Below, in pieces: positions 26,824 through 35,557 of a stretch of DNA of 64,000 nt (the first letter of the stretch is position 1; each line of letters begins with the position of its first letter). The notes under the pieces were generated by a model that did no database searches, was not told where the DNA came from, and saw only the letters and a list, made by a program, of their open reading frames with translations. A program made the translations under genes and the position numbers. The stretch comes from UBA4660 sp034408895 (lineage in GTDB: Bacteria > Bacteroidota > Bacteroidia > Flavobacteriales_D > Sanyastnellaceae), in assembly GCA_034408895.1 (NCBI GenBank), contig JAWXCI010000015.1, forward strand, positions 1-64,000, in the 5' to 3' direction.

Positions 26824-27138
26824 ATGAACATGACAAAAATTATTTCCATCCTCATTGCAGTTATTCTGATTGCATCTAATTCACTTATTGCACAGAAACA
26901 CCACAGGAGGGATCACAAGCACCAGCGTAAAACCGAAAAAGAATTGGCGGAAGCAAAGAGCGAAGGAAAAATCAGCGCAGAGGAAAATGCCGAAATCAAC
27001 AAGAAGCTGGAAAAACTTGATAAGCGCGAACACAAAGCCCATCGCGATGGAAGAATACGAGATGGTGAAGACCGCAAAATTCACAGGGCACATCGCCAAT
27101 TAAAGCGCGAGGTTCGCAAGTCAAAGAAGAATTCTTAA
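26824..27138 (+). CDS. Small secreted highly charged protein
   Basis: 104 residues with a signal peptide (ending near IAQ), then an almost entirely charged helical region with alternating Lys/Glu/Arg/His (KRKTEKELAEAKSEGKISAEENAEINKKLEKLDKREHKAH). It overlaps the convergent CPBP gene by four bases at the 3' end. It resembles small coiled-coil or histone-like secreted proteins of unknown role. Another start is ATG 26830. Confidence 0.6.
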   Translation: MNMTKIISILIAVILIASNSLIAQKHHRRDHKHQRKTEKELAEAKSEGKISAEENAEINKKLEKLDKREHKAHRDGRIRDGEDRKIHRAHRQLKREVRKSKKNS

Positions 27139-28103
27139 CGAAACTGGTCGGGCACATCGGTCCTCGAAACTTCATCAGCCTGATGCTCATCAATTCCGAG
27201 GTAAGCATTTTTATACCAGCCCCATCGGCTGTTTCTTACAAAAACATAAATCAGCATGGCACATGTGATAAACGACATCAGATATGCGGGCACGGTTGAA
27301 GCTGTGCTGTCTTCCGGTGTTTCCAGTTGGCCTCCCCAAATATGAAATAGAAGAATGGCAAGACAGTTATTAAAGAGGTGTGCCAATATGCTTGTCCATA
27401 AACTACCAGTCCAGATTACCAAATAACCCAGCAAACCGCCCAGCAACATACGTGGAAGAAATCCGTACATCTGAAAATGAATAAGGCTGAAGAAAAATGC
27501 GGTGACCCAAATGGCGACATGAATATTTTTTGTGGCTTTCGCAACCAGAGGCTGCATGGCACCTCGGAAAATCAATTCTTCACAAAAGGCAGGAATAATT
27601 CCCACGGCAAGTATGGTAGTGAGGAGCTGCCATGTGGATTCGGTGGTGAGCATTCTGGTGGTGAGTAGTTCGGCACTATCCTCTGCTGGTTTAAAAATCG
27701 CTTCAAGCGAACTGCCTTCCGGAATCAGGAAATGGTTGAGTTGGTAAGACAGATCAATGGGTGCACTTGCGCTCATGACAATGAACGGAACCATGATCAC
27801 CATCCAACCGGTATCGTTGAACATAAAACCATTCACACTTTTCTTTCCAACCAGGTAAACCAGAAAAAGAGGTGGGAGGGCAAACATGAAGATCTGCGAA
27901 ATGTTGTTTAGCCATTTCACCACTTCAATAGTTCCCGGCTCGGAAACATTCATCAACCAATTTTGTATTTCATCAAATGGCACATCGTATTTCGAGGAAA
28001 TGAAAAGGAGCATGATCCCAGAACCTATGAGGCCAAGCACAAAAGCAAAAACCAGAAGCAAAAGAATTTTAAGTGCCGGGTGAATTGATTCAAGAAGTTT
28101 CAT
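27135..28103 (-). CDS. CPBP family intramembrane glutamic endopeptidase
   Basis: 322-residue polytopic membrane protein with about eight helices. The ABI/CAAX motif 1 EELIFRGAM (about 197-205), motif 2 FSLIHFQMYGFLPRMLLG and motif 3 HLFNN contain the Glu-Glu and His residues of CPBP-type membrane proteases. Substrates are unknown for most bacterial members, with roles reported in prenyl processing and bacteriocin immunity. It converges with the small secreted protein gene. Confidence 0.88.
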   Translation of the reverse strand: MKLLESIHPALKILLLLVFAFVLGLIGSGIMLLFISSKYDVPFDEIQNWLMNVSEPGTIEVVKWLNNISQIFMFALPPLFLVYLVGKKSVNGFMFNDTGWMVIMVPFIVMSASAPIDLSYQLNHFLIPEGSSLEAIFKPAEDSAELLTTRMLTTESTWQLLTTILAVGIIPAFCEELIFRGAMQPLVAKATKNIHVAIWVTAFFFSLIHFQMYGFLPRMLLGGLLGYLVIWTGSLWTSILAHLFNNCLAILLFHIWGGQLETPEDSTASTVPAYLMSFITCAMLIYVFVRNSRWGWYKNAYLGIDEHQADEVSRTDVPDQFR

Positions 28104-28180
28104 AAAGGCAGGTGGTCGGCTGGCTTGGGGTAGTTGGCACCTTCATGTCCTTGTGCGGAAAGGAAGGTCTGCGCGAGGTT

Positions 28181-28188
28181 TACCTTTG
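28181..28188 (+). promoter_or_regulatory. TAnnTTTG -7 element before dusB
   Basis: TACCTTTG is a perfect -7 match only six bases before the GTG at 28194. Transcription would start close to that codon, so the mRNA may be nearly leaderless. No good -33 box was found. Confidence 0.45.
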
Positions 28189-28193
28189 CGTCC

Positions 28194-29189
28194 GTGGTAA
28201 AAATAGCCGACATAGAGTTGCCTGATTTTCCCTTGCTGCTTGCTCCAATGGAAGACGTAAGCGATCCGCCCTTCCGCATGGTGTGCAAGGAACACGGTGC
28301 TGATCTGATGTACACGGAATTTATTTCGAGTGAGGGATTGATTCGGGATGCCGCCAAAAGCCTGATGAAACTCGACATATTTGAATACGAGCGGCCTATT
28401 GGAGTACAGATTTTCGGCAGTGATATTGACACAATGGTGGGTTGTGCAGAAATAATAGAGCGCACAAATCCTGACCTTCTTGATATCAATTATGGATGCC
28501 CGGTAATGAAAGTTACGTGCAAAGGCGCAGGCGCTGGCATCCTGAAAGACCTGCCGAAAATGGTGAGCATGACCTCGGCAATTGTCAAAGCCACAAAACT
28601 TCCTGTCACAGTAAAAACAAGGCTGGGGTGGGACGATGCGAGCAAGAATGTGGTGGAAGTTGCAGAACGTTTACAGGACATCGGCATCAAGGCGCTCACC
28701 ATTCACGGACGGACACGAGTGCAGATGTACAAGGGCGAAGCCGACTGGACACTCATCGCCAAGATAAAAGAAAATCAGAGAATGACCATTCCTGTTTTTG
28801 GCAATGGTGATATAACTACTCCTGAAAAAGCACTTGAATACAAAAACCGCTATGGAGTGGACGGTATTATGGTTGGTCGCGCAAGCATTGGCTATCCGTT
28901 CATCTTTCGCGAGATAAAACACTTTTTGAAAACGGGAGAACATCTTCCTCCACCCACCTTAGCAGAACGTGCCGAGGCTTGTCGTAAACACTTCGAGTTT
29001 TCACTGAAATGGAAAGGCGAGAAGTTGGGTGTGCTCGAAATGCGCAGGCATTACACGAATTATTTCAAAGGCCTTCCACACTTTAAGGAAGATCGTATGG
29101 AATTGGTGACCACCATGGAACCGGAAATTATCCGCCAAAAACTAGATCACATTCCTAAGAAATACGAAGGGCTTGAGTTGATGAATTAG
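28194..29189 (+). CDS. dusB: tRNA-dihydrouridine synthase DusB
   Basis: FMN-dependent enzyme that reduces uridines in the tRNA D-loop. 331 residues from the GTG at 28194, giving MVKIADIELPDFPLLLAPMEDVSD, in line with Bacteroidota homologues. The longer frame from a TTG at 28134 has a Cys-rich leader without family similarity. Key motifs are GADLMYTEFISSEGL, QIFGSD, DINYGCPVMKVTCKGAGAGIL with the active-site Cys, HGRTRVQMYKGEADW and VFGNGDI. Confidence 0.93.
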   Translation: MVKIADIELPDFPLLLAPMEDVSDPPFRMVCKEHGADLMYTEFISSEGLIRDAAKSLMKLDIFEYERPIGVQIFGSDIDTMVGCAEIIERTNPDLLDINYGCPVMKVTCKGAGAGILKDLPKMVSMTSAIVKATKLPVTVKTRLGWDDASKNVVEVAERLQDIGIKALTIHGRTRVQMYKGEADWTLIAKIKENQRMTIPVFGNGDITTPEKALEYKNRYGVDGIMVGRASIGYPFIFREIKHFLKTGEHLPPPTLAERAEACRKHFEFSLKWKGEKLGVLEMRRHYTNYFKGLPHFKEDRMELVTTMEPEIIRQKLDHIPKKYEGLELMN

Positions 29190-29272
29190 GCCGCACACAA
29201 TCCGAATCGTGTGGTAGATTTATAGAAATTCTGACAACAGAAAAATTTTGAATTGAATTTGATGTTCAACCA

Positions 29273-29686
29273 ATGATGAAAAAACTGCTTCCTCTTTTTC
29301 TCTTTGCTATGTTCATCGGTTGCAAACCCGACCATGATCAGGTTCCTTATGTGCCGGTGGACATCTGGATTGACATCAACTTGCCGCAATACCAGCAATA
29401 TCTTTTTCCTGTAGGCGGATGGATTTACATCACGGGAGGTTCACGCGGAATTATTGTTTACCACAAATCCATTGATGAGTTTGTGGCTTTCGAACGACAC
29501 GCACCATTCAATGTGGACCAATACTGCCAGGTGGTGGTGAACGATGACAATGTGATAATCGAAGACCCGTGCAGTAATTCTCAATGGGTGATTACGGACG
29601 GCTCACTGGTGCGCGGCCCGGCAGCAAAATCATTGCTGGAGTACGATGTGGCGTACAATAATCCGAACATTCATATTTTCAATTAG
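29273..29686 (+). CDS. Lipoprotein with Rieske-like fold lacking the iron-sulfur ligands
   Basis: 137 residues with a lipobox (FIGC, Cys about 18). The downstream sequence follows a Rieske ferredoxin layout: GGWIYITGGSRGIIVYHKSIDEFVAFERHAPF, then DPCSNSQW and GSLVRGPAAKSLLEY. In true Rieske proteins the first motif is CxH and the second CxxH. Here the first reads ERHAPF with no Cys and the second is CSNSQW with no His, so a 2Fe-2S cluster is unlikely. I infer a cluster-less structural relative. ATG 29273 is followed immediately by another ATG. Confidence 0.65.
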   Translation: MMKKLLPLFLFAMFIGCKPDHDQVPYVPVDIWIDINLPQYQQYLFPVGGWIYITGGSRGIIVYHKSIDEFVAFERHAPFNVDQYCQVVVNDDNVIIEDPCSNSQWVITDGSLVRGPAAKSLLEYDVAYNNPNIHIFN

Positions 29687-29689
29687 AAA

Positions 29690-30223
29690 TCAGTTTAGAA
29701 AATTCATTGCAAACCATTCCTTTTGAGAGTTGGCCTTGAATTCATTCTTGACTTTCGAATCTAGTTTTCGCTGAGCATGGCCTATGGAAGATGAAATCAT
29801 TTTGTGTTCAAGATATTCATCTTCGTTCATCCCCGTTTTTTTCATCAGGGGAATAATGTTTTCATTACCGAATTGCACGAGCAACGGTTCCTCCAAAGAA
29901 TTCAACACGACAATTTCTTTCGCCTTCCAGTTGCGCAACATTTCTTCTTCTATTGAAAGAAGCGGATAGTGCTCAAGCAAAATGAGTCGCTTACTCTCCA
30001 CCTGCGGAGTGCGTATTTCTTTCACAAGTTTCACATCCAGTTGCTTTTCCGATTCAGCGAAAAACTGCTCATACTCTTGTGCAGTGTTTTCAAACCACGC
30101 AACAACAATTGCATCAGGCATTTCATCACGCAGTATTAAACAACACTTCCACTTTGCCTCGCTGGTCATCCAAACCAAATTGCGAATTGTTGGTAATGAT
30201 TTTTTTGAGAACAGGTTGAACAT
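29690..30223 (-). CDS. Hypothetical protein
   Basis: 177 residues, no signal peptide or membrane segment, probably cytoplasmic. Begins MFNLFSKKSLPTIRNLVWM; contains a mixed alpha/beta core (LILLEHYPLLSIEEEML, KAKEIVVLNSL) and a basic C terminus. I do not recognise the family. It begins 16 bases after the end of the AbiEii-like reading frame on the same strand, so it may be the third gene of that transcript. Confidence 0.55.
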   Translation of the reverse strand: MFNLFSKKSLPTIRNLVWMTSEAKWKCCLILRDEMPDAIVVAWFENTAQEYEQFFAESEKQLDVKLVKEIRTPQVESKRLILLEHYPLLSIEEEMLRNWKAKEIVVLNSLEEPLLVQFGNENIIPLMKKTGMNEDEYLEHKMISSSIGHAQRKLDSKVKNEFKANSQKEWFAMNFLN

Positions 30224-30239
30224 ACTTGGCCGGATAAAG

Positions 30240-30874
30240 TCAATTGAAAATTTTATTCGCGTGAAGTGTTACGTCCTGGATGCGCGTCACTATTTGATGT
30301 TTCGAAAGTAGTTTGAACATGTTGGGAGGATCCATGTTTTCGTCAATATCATCGAAGTAACAGATGGCACGCAAAGCAATCAGCGGATTTACGTCTGGAT
30401 ATTTTTTTTCGAAAAACCCAAGCATCTGGTTCACTGAAAAATGTTCGAGCAGGAGTAGAGGTCAATAAAATCTTTCAGCCGTTTGCCGTTGTGCCAAATC
30501 ACCTGGGGTTTCATTGCAGCAATGTCTTCAATGGAAAGAAAACGGATTCCTTCTTCAGTGATTGGAGGTTTCAAATAAGCGTAGTCGTGACGCACAATGT
30601 CAACCTTCACATCATCAACCCTGCATAGGAGGGTACTCCTCCTGGAAAGAGTTACTACAATTTTCAGGCTGTGTGCCAATGATTCAAACAACTCTTCAGC
30701 ATGAAATTCAATTCGCGTGAACAAGTCAATGTCTATTGAATTTCTGTGACCAAGTTGCAGCGCAAGTGCAGTTCCAACAACAAGATGAAATTCGCGCAAC
30801 TCAGGCATCTCTTGCAGTTTCTGAATCAACCCAAAGGTTTTTCGGGCAATGATCTCTGGATTTTTATGCAGCAC
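30240..30874 (-). pseudogene. AbiEii-type nucleotidyltransferase toxin, frameshifted
   Basis: Nucleotidyltransferase of the AbiEii/AbiGii type, usually the toxin of an abortive-infection toxin-antitoxin pair. The first frame (30431-30874, GTG start) has the polymerase-beta-like motif GTALALQLGHRNSIDIDLF and IEDIAAMKPQVI. It then meets a stop after DLYSCSNIFQ. The +1-shifted frame continues EHFSVNQMLGFFEKKYPDVNPLIAL to 30240. Adding one base around 30455 (for example TAC TTC CTG) restores a protein of about 211 residues. Its start overlaps the end of the partner gene upstream. Broken by decay or by a sequencing deletion. Confidence 0.75.
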
Positions 30875-31118
30875 TTAGTATGTCGGAGTTTAGAAAGAAC
30901 TTCGCAAAATTCTTTTCCCGTTTTTGCAATTGTGCGGACCATTCAATGGTTTCAAGTATTTGTTCCCTTGAATAGAATTGAACCATTTCTTTCCACTCTT
31001 CAATTGTTCCTCTTTCGAGCACACGCTCGATCACAATCTTGTAAGACTTCTTCCAGTTGAAAGTTTCGAGATCGTACTCCTAAAGGAGATGAGAGCCAAT
31101 TTTTGGTTTGTCAATCAT
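30864..31118 (-). pseudogene. DUF6922-like partner of AbiEii with an in-frame TAG
   Basis: An 85-codon frame from the ATG at 31118 to the TAA at 30864, interrupted by TAG at codon 13 (31080-31082). Without that stop it reads MIDKPKIGSHLL-x-EYDLETFNWKK, SYKIVIERVLERGTIEEW, FYSREQILETIEW, FAKFFLNSDILSAA. This matches the small proteins (DUF6922-type) encoded directly upstream of AbiEii in Bacteroidota; family members have Trp or Phe at that position, so TAG probably replaces TGG. Its 3' end overlaps the AbiEii GTG start by 11 bases. Either nonsense mutation or a base error. Confidence 0.68.
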
Positions 31119-31194
31119 TCTGATGAATTATTTATTGCCTAAAAATAGATCATAATTCCACAGATTCATTCTTGCGATGCAAATTTTTCCACAA

Positions 31195-31219
31195 TAAAAA
31201 AGGGGGAATTCTCCCCCTT
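31195..31219 (-). terminator. Intrinsic terminator of ahcY
   Basis: AAGGGGG (31200-31206) pairs with CCCCCTT (31213-31219), closed by an AATTCT loop. On the minus strand it is followed by TTTTTTATTG. It lies 22 bases after the ahcY stop. Confidence 0.9.
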
Positions 31220-31240
31220 CAATACTTCTCGATTTCAATA

Positions 31241-32563
31241 CTAGTACCGGTAAGTCTCGCCCTTGTATGGTCCGTTTACACTCACTCCAATGTAAGAAGC
31301 TTGCTTCTCACTGAGCTCGTCTAGCTCCACACCGATTTTGGCTAGGTGAAGTCGCGCCACTTTTTCATCCAGGTGTTTTGGAAGCACATACACTTTGTTT
31401 TCGTATTGGGTGCCGTTGGTCCAAAGTTCAATTTGTGCAAGCGTCTGGTTTGAGAATGAGTTGCTCATCACAAATGATGGATGACCCATGGCACAACCAA
31501 GATTCACCAAGCGCCCTTCAGCAAGCAGAAGAATGTCTTTACCATCAATATTGTACATATCAACTTGTGGCTTAATGATGTCCTTGGTATGACCGTAATT
31601 CTTGTCGAGCCACGACACATCAATTTCATTGTCGAAGTGAACGATGTTGCACACAATCACTTTATCCTTCATCGCCCTGAAATGGCGTTCAGAAATGATG
31701 TCGCAGTTGCCGGTTGCAGTCACAACGATGTCCGCAATCTTCACCGACTCTTCCATTTTCCTTACCTCGAAACCTTCCATGGCGGCCTGCAATGCGCAGA
31801 TAGGATCAATCTCTGTAACAATCACTCGTGCACCTGCCGCGCGAAGTGATTGTGCACTTCCTTTTCCAACATCACCGTAGCCAGCTACAACAGCAATTTT
31901 TCCTGCCATCATGATATCCGTTGCCCTGCGAATCGCATCCACCAGTGATTCCCGACAACCGTACTTGTTATCGAATTTGCTTTTCGTAACAGAGTCATTC
32001 ACGTTGATGGCAGGCATCGTAAGTGTTCCGTTTTTCTCGCGCTCGTAAAGGCGAAGAACACCGGTGGTCGTTTCTTCGGTAATGCCTTTAATGTTTTGTG
32101 CCAGTTCGGGATATTTATCGAGAACAAGATTGGTGAGGTCGCCACCATCATCCAAAATCATGTTCAGCGGCTGGTCATCTTTAAATGCAAAAAGAGTTTG
32201 TTCGATGCACCAATCGTATTCTTCAATGGTTTCCTCTTTCCACGCAAAAACCGGGAATCCGGCAGCAGCGATTGCAGCGGCAGCATGATCTTGTGTAGAA
32301 AAGATATTGCACGAACTCCATGAAACTTCAGCACCGAGGTCGCGCAGGGTTTCAATCAACACTGCTGTTTGAATGGTCATGTGCAGGCAGCCCGCAATGC
32401 GAGTCCCCTTCAACGGTTGCGTTTTTTCATACTCCTTGCGAATGGCCATCAGGCCGGGCATTTCGGCCTCAGCAAGTCGGATTTCTTTGCGACCCCATGG
32501 GGCAAGGGTCATGTCTTTTACTTTGTAGTTCAACTTCTTCTCGGTTGGTGTAGTAGTACTCAT
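31241..32563 (-). CDS. ahcY: Adenosylhomocysteinase
   Basis: NAD-dependent hydrolysis of S-adenosylhomocysteine to adenosine and homocysteine in the methyl cycle. 440 residues with the NAD-binding signature GYGDVGKGSAQSLRAAGARV, upstream SCNIFSTQDHAAAAIA and the C-terminal GPYKGETYRY, identical in style to the whole family. Frame intact and full length. The gene starts at ATG 32563, divergent from the phosphopantetheinyl transferase gene; it is followed by a strong terminator. Confidence 0.98.
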   Translation of the reverse strand: MSTTTPTEKKLNYKVKDMTLAPWGRKEIRLAEAEMPGLMAIRKEYEKTQPLKGTRIAGCLHMTIQTAVLIETLRDLGAEVSWSSCNIFSTQDHAAAAIAAAGFPVFAWKEETIEEYDWCIEQTLFAFKDDQPLNMILDDGGDLTNLVLDKYPELAQNIKGITEETTTGVLRLYEREKNGTLTMPAINVNDSVTKSKFDNKYGCRESLVDAIRRATDIMMAGKIAVVAGYGDVGKGSAQSLRAAGARVIVTEIDPICALQAAMEGFEVRKMEESVKIADIVVTATGNCDIISERHFRAMKDKVIVCNIVHFDNEIDVSWLDKNYGHTKDIIKPQVDMYNIDGKDILLLAEGRLVNLGCAMGHPSFVMSNSFSNQTLAQIELWTNGTQYENKVYVLPKHLDEKVARLHLAKIGVELDELSEKQASYIGVSVNGPYKGETYRY

Positions 32564-32654
32564 TGTTTATGTATGGAAATTTATTTTCGTTTAGAAAAGC
32601 GGGCAAAGATACCAGTGCTACTTTGCCCCGCCAAACATGCATATTCGCCTTGAT

Positions 32655-33308
32655 ATGGCTCAACTTTTTCATGAAACTACCGGCAAGTCCGGGACCATCT
32701 ACTTCTGCCGGTTTGAGGATTCAACGGACGATCTCGTTGCGCAAGCAAAATCAAATGGGATTGCGGTGATGTTCCCTCCGGAAATACATCACGAAAAAAG
32801 AAAAAGAGAATGGCTTGTGCTGAAAATGCTTTTAATGGAAGCAAGAATTGAAAGCGTTTTTTACCATGAAAATGGCAAGCCTTATCTGAACGATGGCAGG
32901 TACATTTCCATTTCTCATGGTGAATCGTTAGCCGGAATTCTTGTAAGTGATAACAACGTTGGTCTCGACATCCAGAAGCCGGATGAAAAACTGAAACACA
33001 TCAAACACAAATTCTGCAACGAAGTGGAAATGAAATGGTGCATTGAGGATAAGGACGAACTTGAAAAGCTTGCCATCCTGTGGACTAGCAAAGAAGCAGT
33101 GTTCAAGTATTTTGGTGAGCAAGTTCACTTCGCACTTGACATCACGGTGGATTCATTCAGCCTTGAACAGGCTGAAATATTTGCATCCTACAAAGGTGTT
33201 CATGGGAAAAGGAAATTCCCTTTACATCACGGACAAATTGCGGACTATCATTATGTGTTCACAACTGATTGGCGCAACAATGACGTCATCACGCAAGTCT
33301 TTATATAA
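32655..33308 (+). CDS. 4'-phosphopantetheinyl transferase superfamily protein
   Basis: Transfers phosphopantetheine from CoA to carrier proteins. 217 residues with the family motifs NVGLDIQ (Mg-binding Asp) and WTSKEAVFKYF, spaced about 50 residues apart. HFALDITVDSF follows. It is probably an Sfp-like or AcpS-type enzyme; the partner carrier protein is not in the window. The start at ATG 32655 (MAQLFHET) is preferred; ATG 32637 adds six residues. TACTTTGCCC at 32621 resembles a -7 element with one base less. Confidence 0.85.
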   Translation: MAQLFHETTGKSGTIYFCRFEDSTDDLVAQAKSNGIAVMFPPEIHHEKRKREWLVLKMLLMEARIESVFYHENGKPYLNDGRYISISHGESLAGILVSDNNVGLDIQKPDEKLKHIKHKFCNEVEMKWCIEDKDELEKLAILWTSKEAVFKYFGEQVHFALDITVDSFSLEQAEIFASYKGVHGKRKFPLHHGQIADYHYVFTTDWRNNDVITQVFI

Positions 33309-33326
33309 CCAACTTATCATTGCTTT

Positions 33327-35201
33327 ATGAAAACATTTCTACTTGTAGTTCTCACGTTGTTTATCACGCTCACGTCAATCTCACAACTTGAAGTGAAATT
33401 AGGCAACGCGCCTGTGTACATCAAACATGGATCGCAGCCCAATGCGCAACCAAAAGAAAACACAATCTGGTCAGAAGATTTTGCAAACGGAATTCCTGCG
33501 GACTGGACCAATACTGAAAGCGGTGGCGTGGCTTATTGGGAATATCGTGGGCCGGATACTGACCCTGACATTGATACCGGAGCGCGCGGTTCATGTTTTC
33601 CTGATGGACTAACAGGAGAACCGGTTGAGAGTGTAACGTGGGCCAATGGTTTTGTGATTTTCGACAGCAATTGGTGGGATGATCCTAATGGGCCTTGCGG
33701 GAACCTTGGTTCAGGTCCTGCGCCTGCACCACACGTTGCAGTGCTTGAATCTCCTTCATTCGACCTGTCGGTTTTTCCTCGCATTGGAATTTCTTTTACA
33801 CAACACATCAAAAATAATCTGGCCGAACAGAGTGTGGAAATATCGTTGAACGATGGGCCGTGGCAGGAAGTTTTTCAGAACAACATCATTATTAACCAGG
33901 AAACGGAAGACGCCCAAATCATCCGCATCAACATCACCGATGAAGCTGCCGGACAAGCTGATGTGCGTTTTCGTTTTGTTTTTACCGGCACTTATTACTA
34001 CTGGATGCTGGATGATATTCAGTTGCTCGAACTCGATGAAAACAATTTGCACTTCAACTCAACAACCTACGGTGATTTCGATTTTTATGCCCCCGAACAT
34101 CCCACCGGATTCGAGGACATGGAGTATGGACAATACCCAAATGAGCTTGCCCCGGTATTGCGGTTCAGTTGCATGGCAGAGAACTATGGAGCGGAAGTAC
34201 AAACGGAAGTGGGATTAAACATCAAGGTGGTGCAGGATGCCGGAGGTAATGTGATTCACAACGGAACTTCTACAGAGACATTCAACCTACAGCCTGGTGG
34301 CGAAGCCGAATTGCGCGCTGGAGAATTTCAAATGCCTGGCACACAAGGATGGTATAGCATACCATACCAAACCTTCCAGAACGAGGAAGAAAACACTCCC
34401 GCAGATAACCGGGACACGCTGCACTTCGCAATCACCGATGCGACTTATGCTCGAGACAAAGGTCCTGTTGCCGGTGTGTTTGTTCCGGCTGAAGAATTTA
34501 GCGACACACAATACGAAATTGGAAACGTGTACCTTATTACCAATAATGGAATTAACGCGCATTCTGTTTCCGCAGCAGTAACTATTGGCAGCTCCGTGGG
34601 TTCAGAAATCTACGCAGCTATTTACGAGTTTGGAGTGGAAACCACCATCAATGCAACATTGCTTGCGACCACAGAACATATTCTACTTACTGCTGAAATG
34701 CTCAATGATATTGGCGAAGCCAACCTCGTTCATCTGTACTTCGATTCTCCGGTCGCTCTCGAAGATGGACATGCCTATTTGGTGGTGGCTGGCAGTGATG
34801 CCGGCCCCTCGGCAGCATTGTTTGGATCGAACGGCAAAGCGGAAGATTTCACATCATGGATAAGATTTTTTCCAACCGATTGGTTCTATCTTTTAGAAAC
34901 CGCCATCGTGAGATTGAACATAGGGCCTGTCGTTGGTGTTGAAGAATTTCAGATTTCAGATTTCGGATTTCAAATTTGGCCTAACCCAGTTGCTGATCAA
35001 TTGCATATTTCATTTGATGTGCCGGTCAATGATATGTCGTCTATTGCAATTCTTGATGTAACAGGAAGAGTTGTTATGAAGGACGAGAGGGTAAACATGA
35101 ACACCAACTCTTTTTCAATTGATGTTTCAAATCTCCCTGCCGGATGTTACCAGTTGAAAGCAGGAACGCTGCAACCACAGAAATTCGTTGTGCAGCATTA
35201 A
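33327..35201 (+). CDS. T9SS-secreted protein with MAM/choice-of-anchor-like domain and type A sorting domain
   Basis: 624 residues with a signal peptide (cleaved after SISQ). The N-terminal third has the same jelly-roll layout as the gene at 10775-12643: IWSEDFANGIPADW, SGPAPAPHVAVLESPSFDLS and YYWMLDDIQLLELDE. An immunoglobulin-like middle follows. The last about 80 residues (IWPNPVADQLHISFDVPV to KFVVQH) are a type A T9SS sorting domain. It is likely a secreted surface protein exported by the type IX system that the PorZ-like gene belongs to. No catalytic motif is seen. The gene begins 19 bases after the preceding stop. Confidence 0.86.
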   Translation: MKTFLLVVLTLFITLTSISQLEVKLGNAPVYIKHGSQPNAQPKENTIWSEDFANGIPADWTNTESGGVAYWEYRGPDTDPDIDTGARGSCFPDGLTGEPVESVTWANGFVIFDSNWWDDPNGPCGNLGSGPAPAPHVAVLESPSFDLSVFPRIGISFTQHIKNNLAEQSVEISLNDGPWQEVFQNNIIINQETEDAQIIRINITDEAAGQADVRFRFVFTGTYYYWMLDDIQLLELDENNLHFNSTTYGDFDFYAPEHPTGFEDMEYGQYPNELAPVLRFSCMAENYGAEVQTEVGLNIKVVQDAGGNVIHNGTSTETFNLQPGGEAELRAGEFQMPGTQGWYSIPYQTFQNEEENTPADNRDTLHFAITDATYARDKGPVAGVFVPAEEFSDTQYEIGNVYLITNNGINAHSVSAAVTIGSSVGSEIYAAIYEFGVETTINATLLATTEHILLTAEMLNDIGEANLVHLYFDSPVALEDGHAYLVVAGSDAGPSAALFGSNGKAEDFTSWIRFFPTDWFYLLETAIVRLNIGPVVGVEEFQISDFGFQIWPNPVADQLHISFDVPVNDMSSIAILDVTGRVVMKDERVNMNTNSFSIDVSNLPAGCYQLKAGTLQPQKFVVQH

Positions 35202-35557
35202 AGAGCACTTTCACATTATGAAGTGTCTTGTTGACTGAAACATTATATCTCCATACATGAAACAAGACTTTCATCCTCGCTTTATCTTTCATCACATTCA
35301 TCGCCTCGCCCTCATGTAAAAGAAAGCGTGGTGAAGGCGAACGCTGCAAACTGGTGCCAAACTCCGGGCAGTGTGAAGCCTAGAATCCCCGCTACTACTG
35401 CGAGCGGGATGCACGGAAGTGCAAGGAATTTATTTGGGGGGGATGTTCAGGGGTTCGAGTGTCGTTCCATTCGAAACAATGGAAGCGTGTGAAATGGAGT
35501 GTGGATGTAAGTGAACGGATTTGATGGTGCATCTATTTTTGGTCTGAAATATTTTCG
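35202..35557. other. Structured intergenic region, possible RNA
   Basis: 356 bases with no gene. Several short perfect hairpins occur: AGCGT/ACGCT (35325/35341), TGCC/GGCA (35355/35367), CCCGCT/AGCGGG (35388-35393/35403-35408), TGCAC-GGAA-GTGCA (35410-35423) and TTCCATT/AATGGAA (35465-35471/35478-35484). Between 35320 and 35430 the GC content is higher than in the flanks. It may be an RNA gene, a leader for the GH3 gene, or a remnant of a mobile element. The TCTTGTT/AACAAGA pairing near 35226 could belong to a terminator of the upstream gene. Confidence 0.5.

Noticed and set aside
35320..35430. Cobalamin or other known riboswitch before the GH3 gene
   Set aside because: No B12-box or other consensus riboswitch core can be found, and GH3 is not a usual target.
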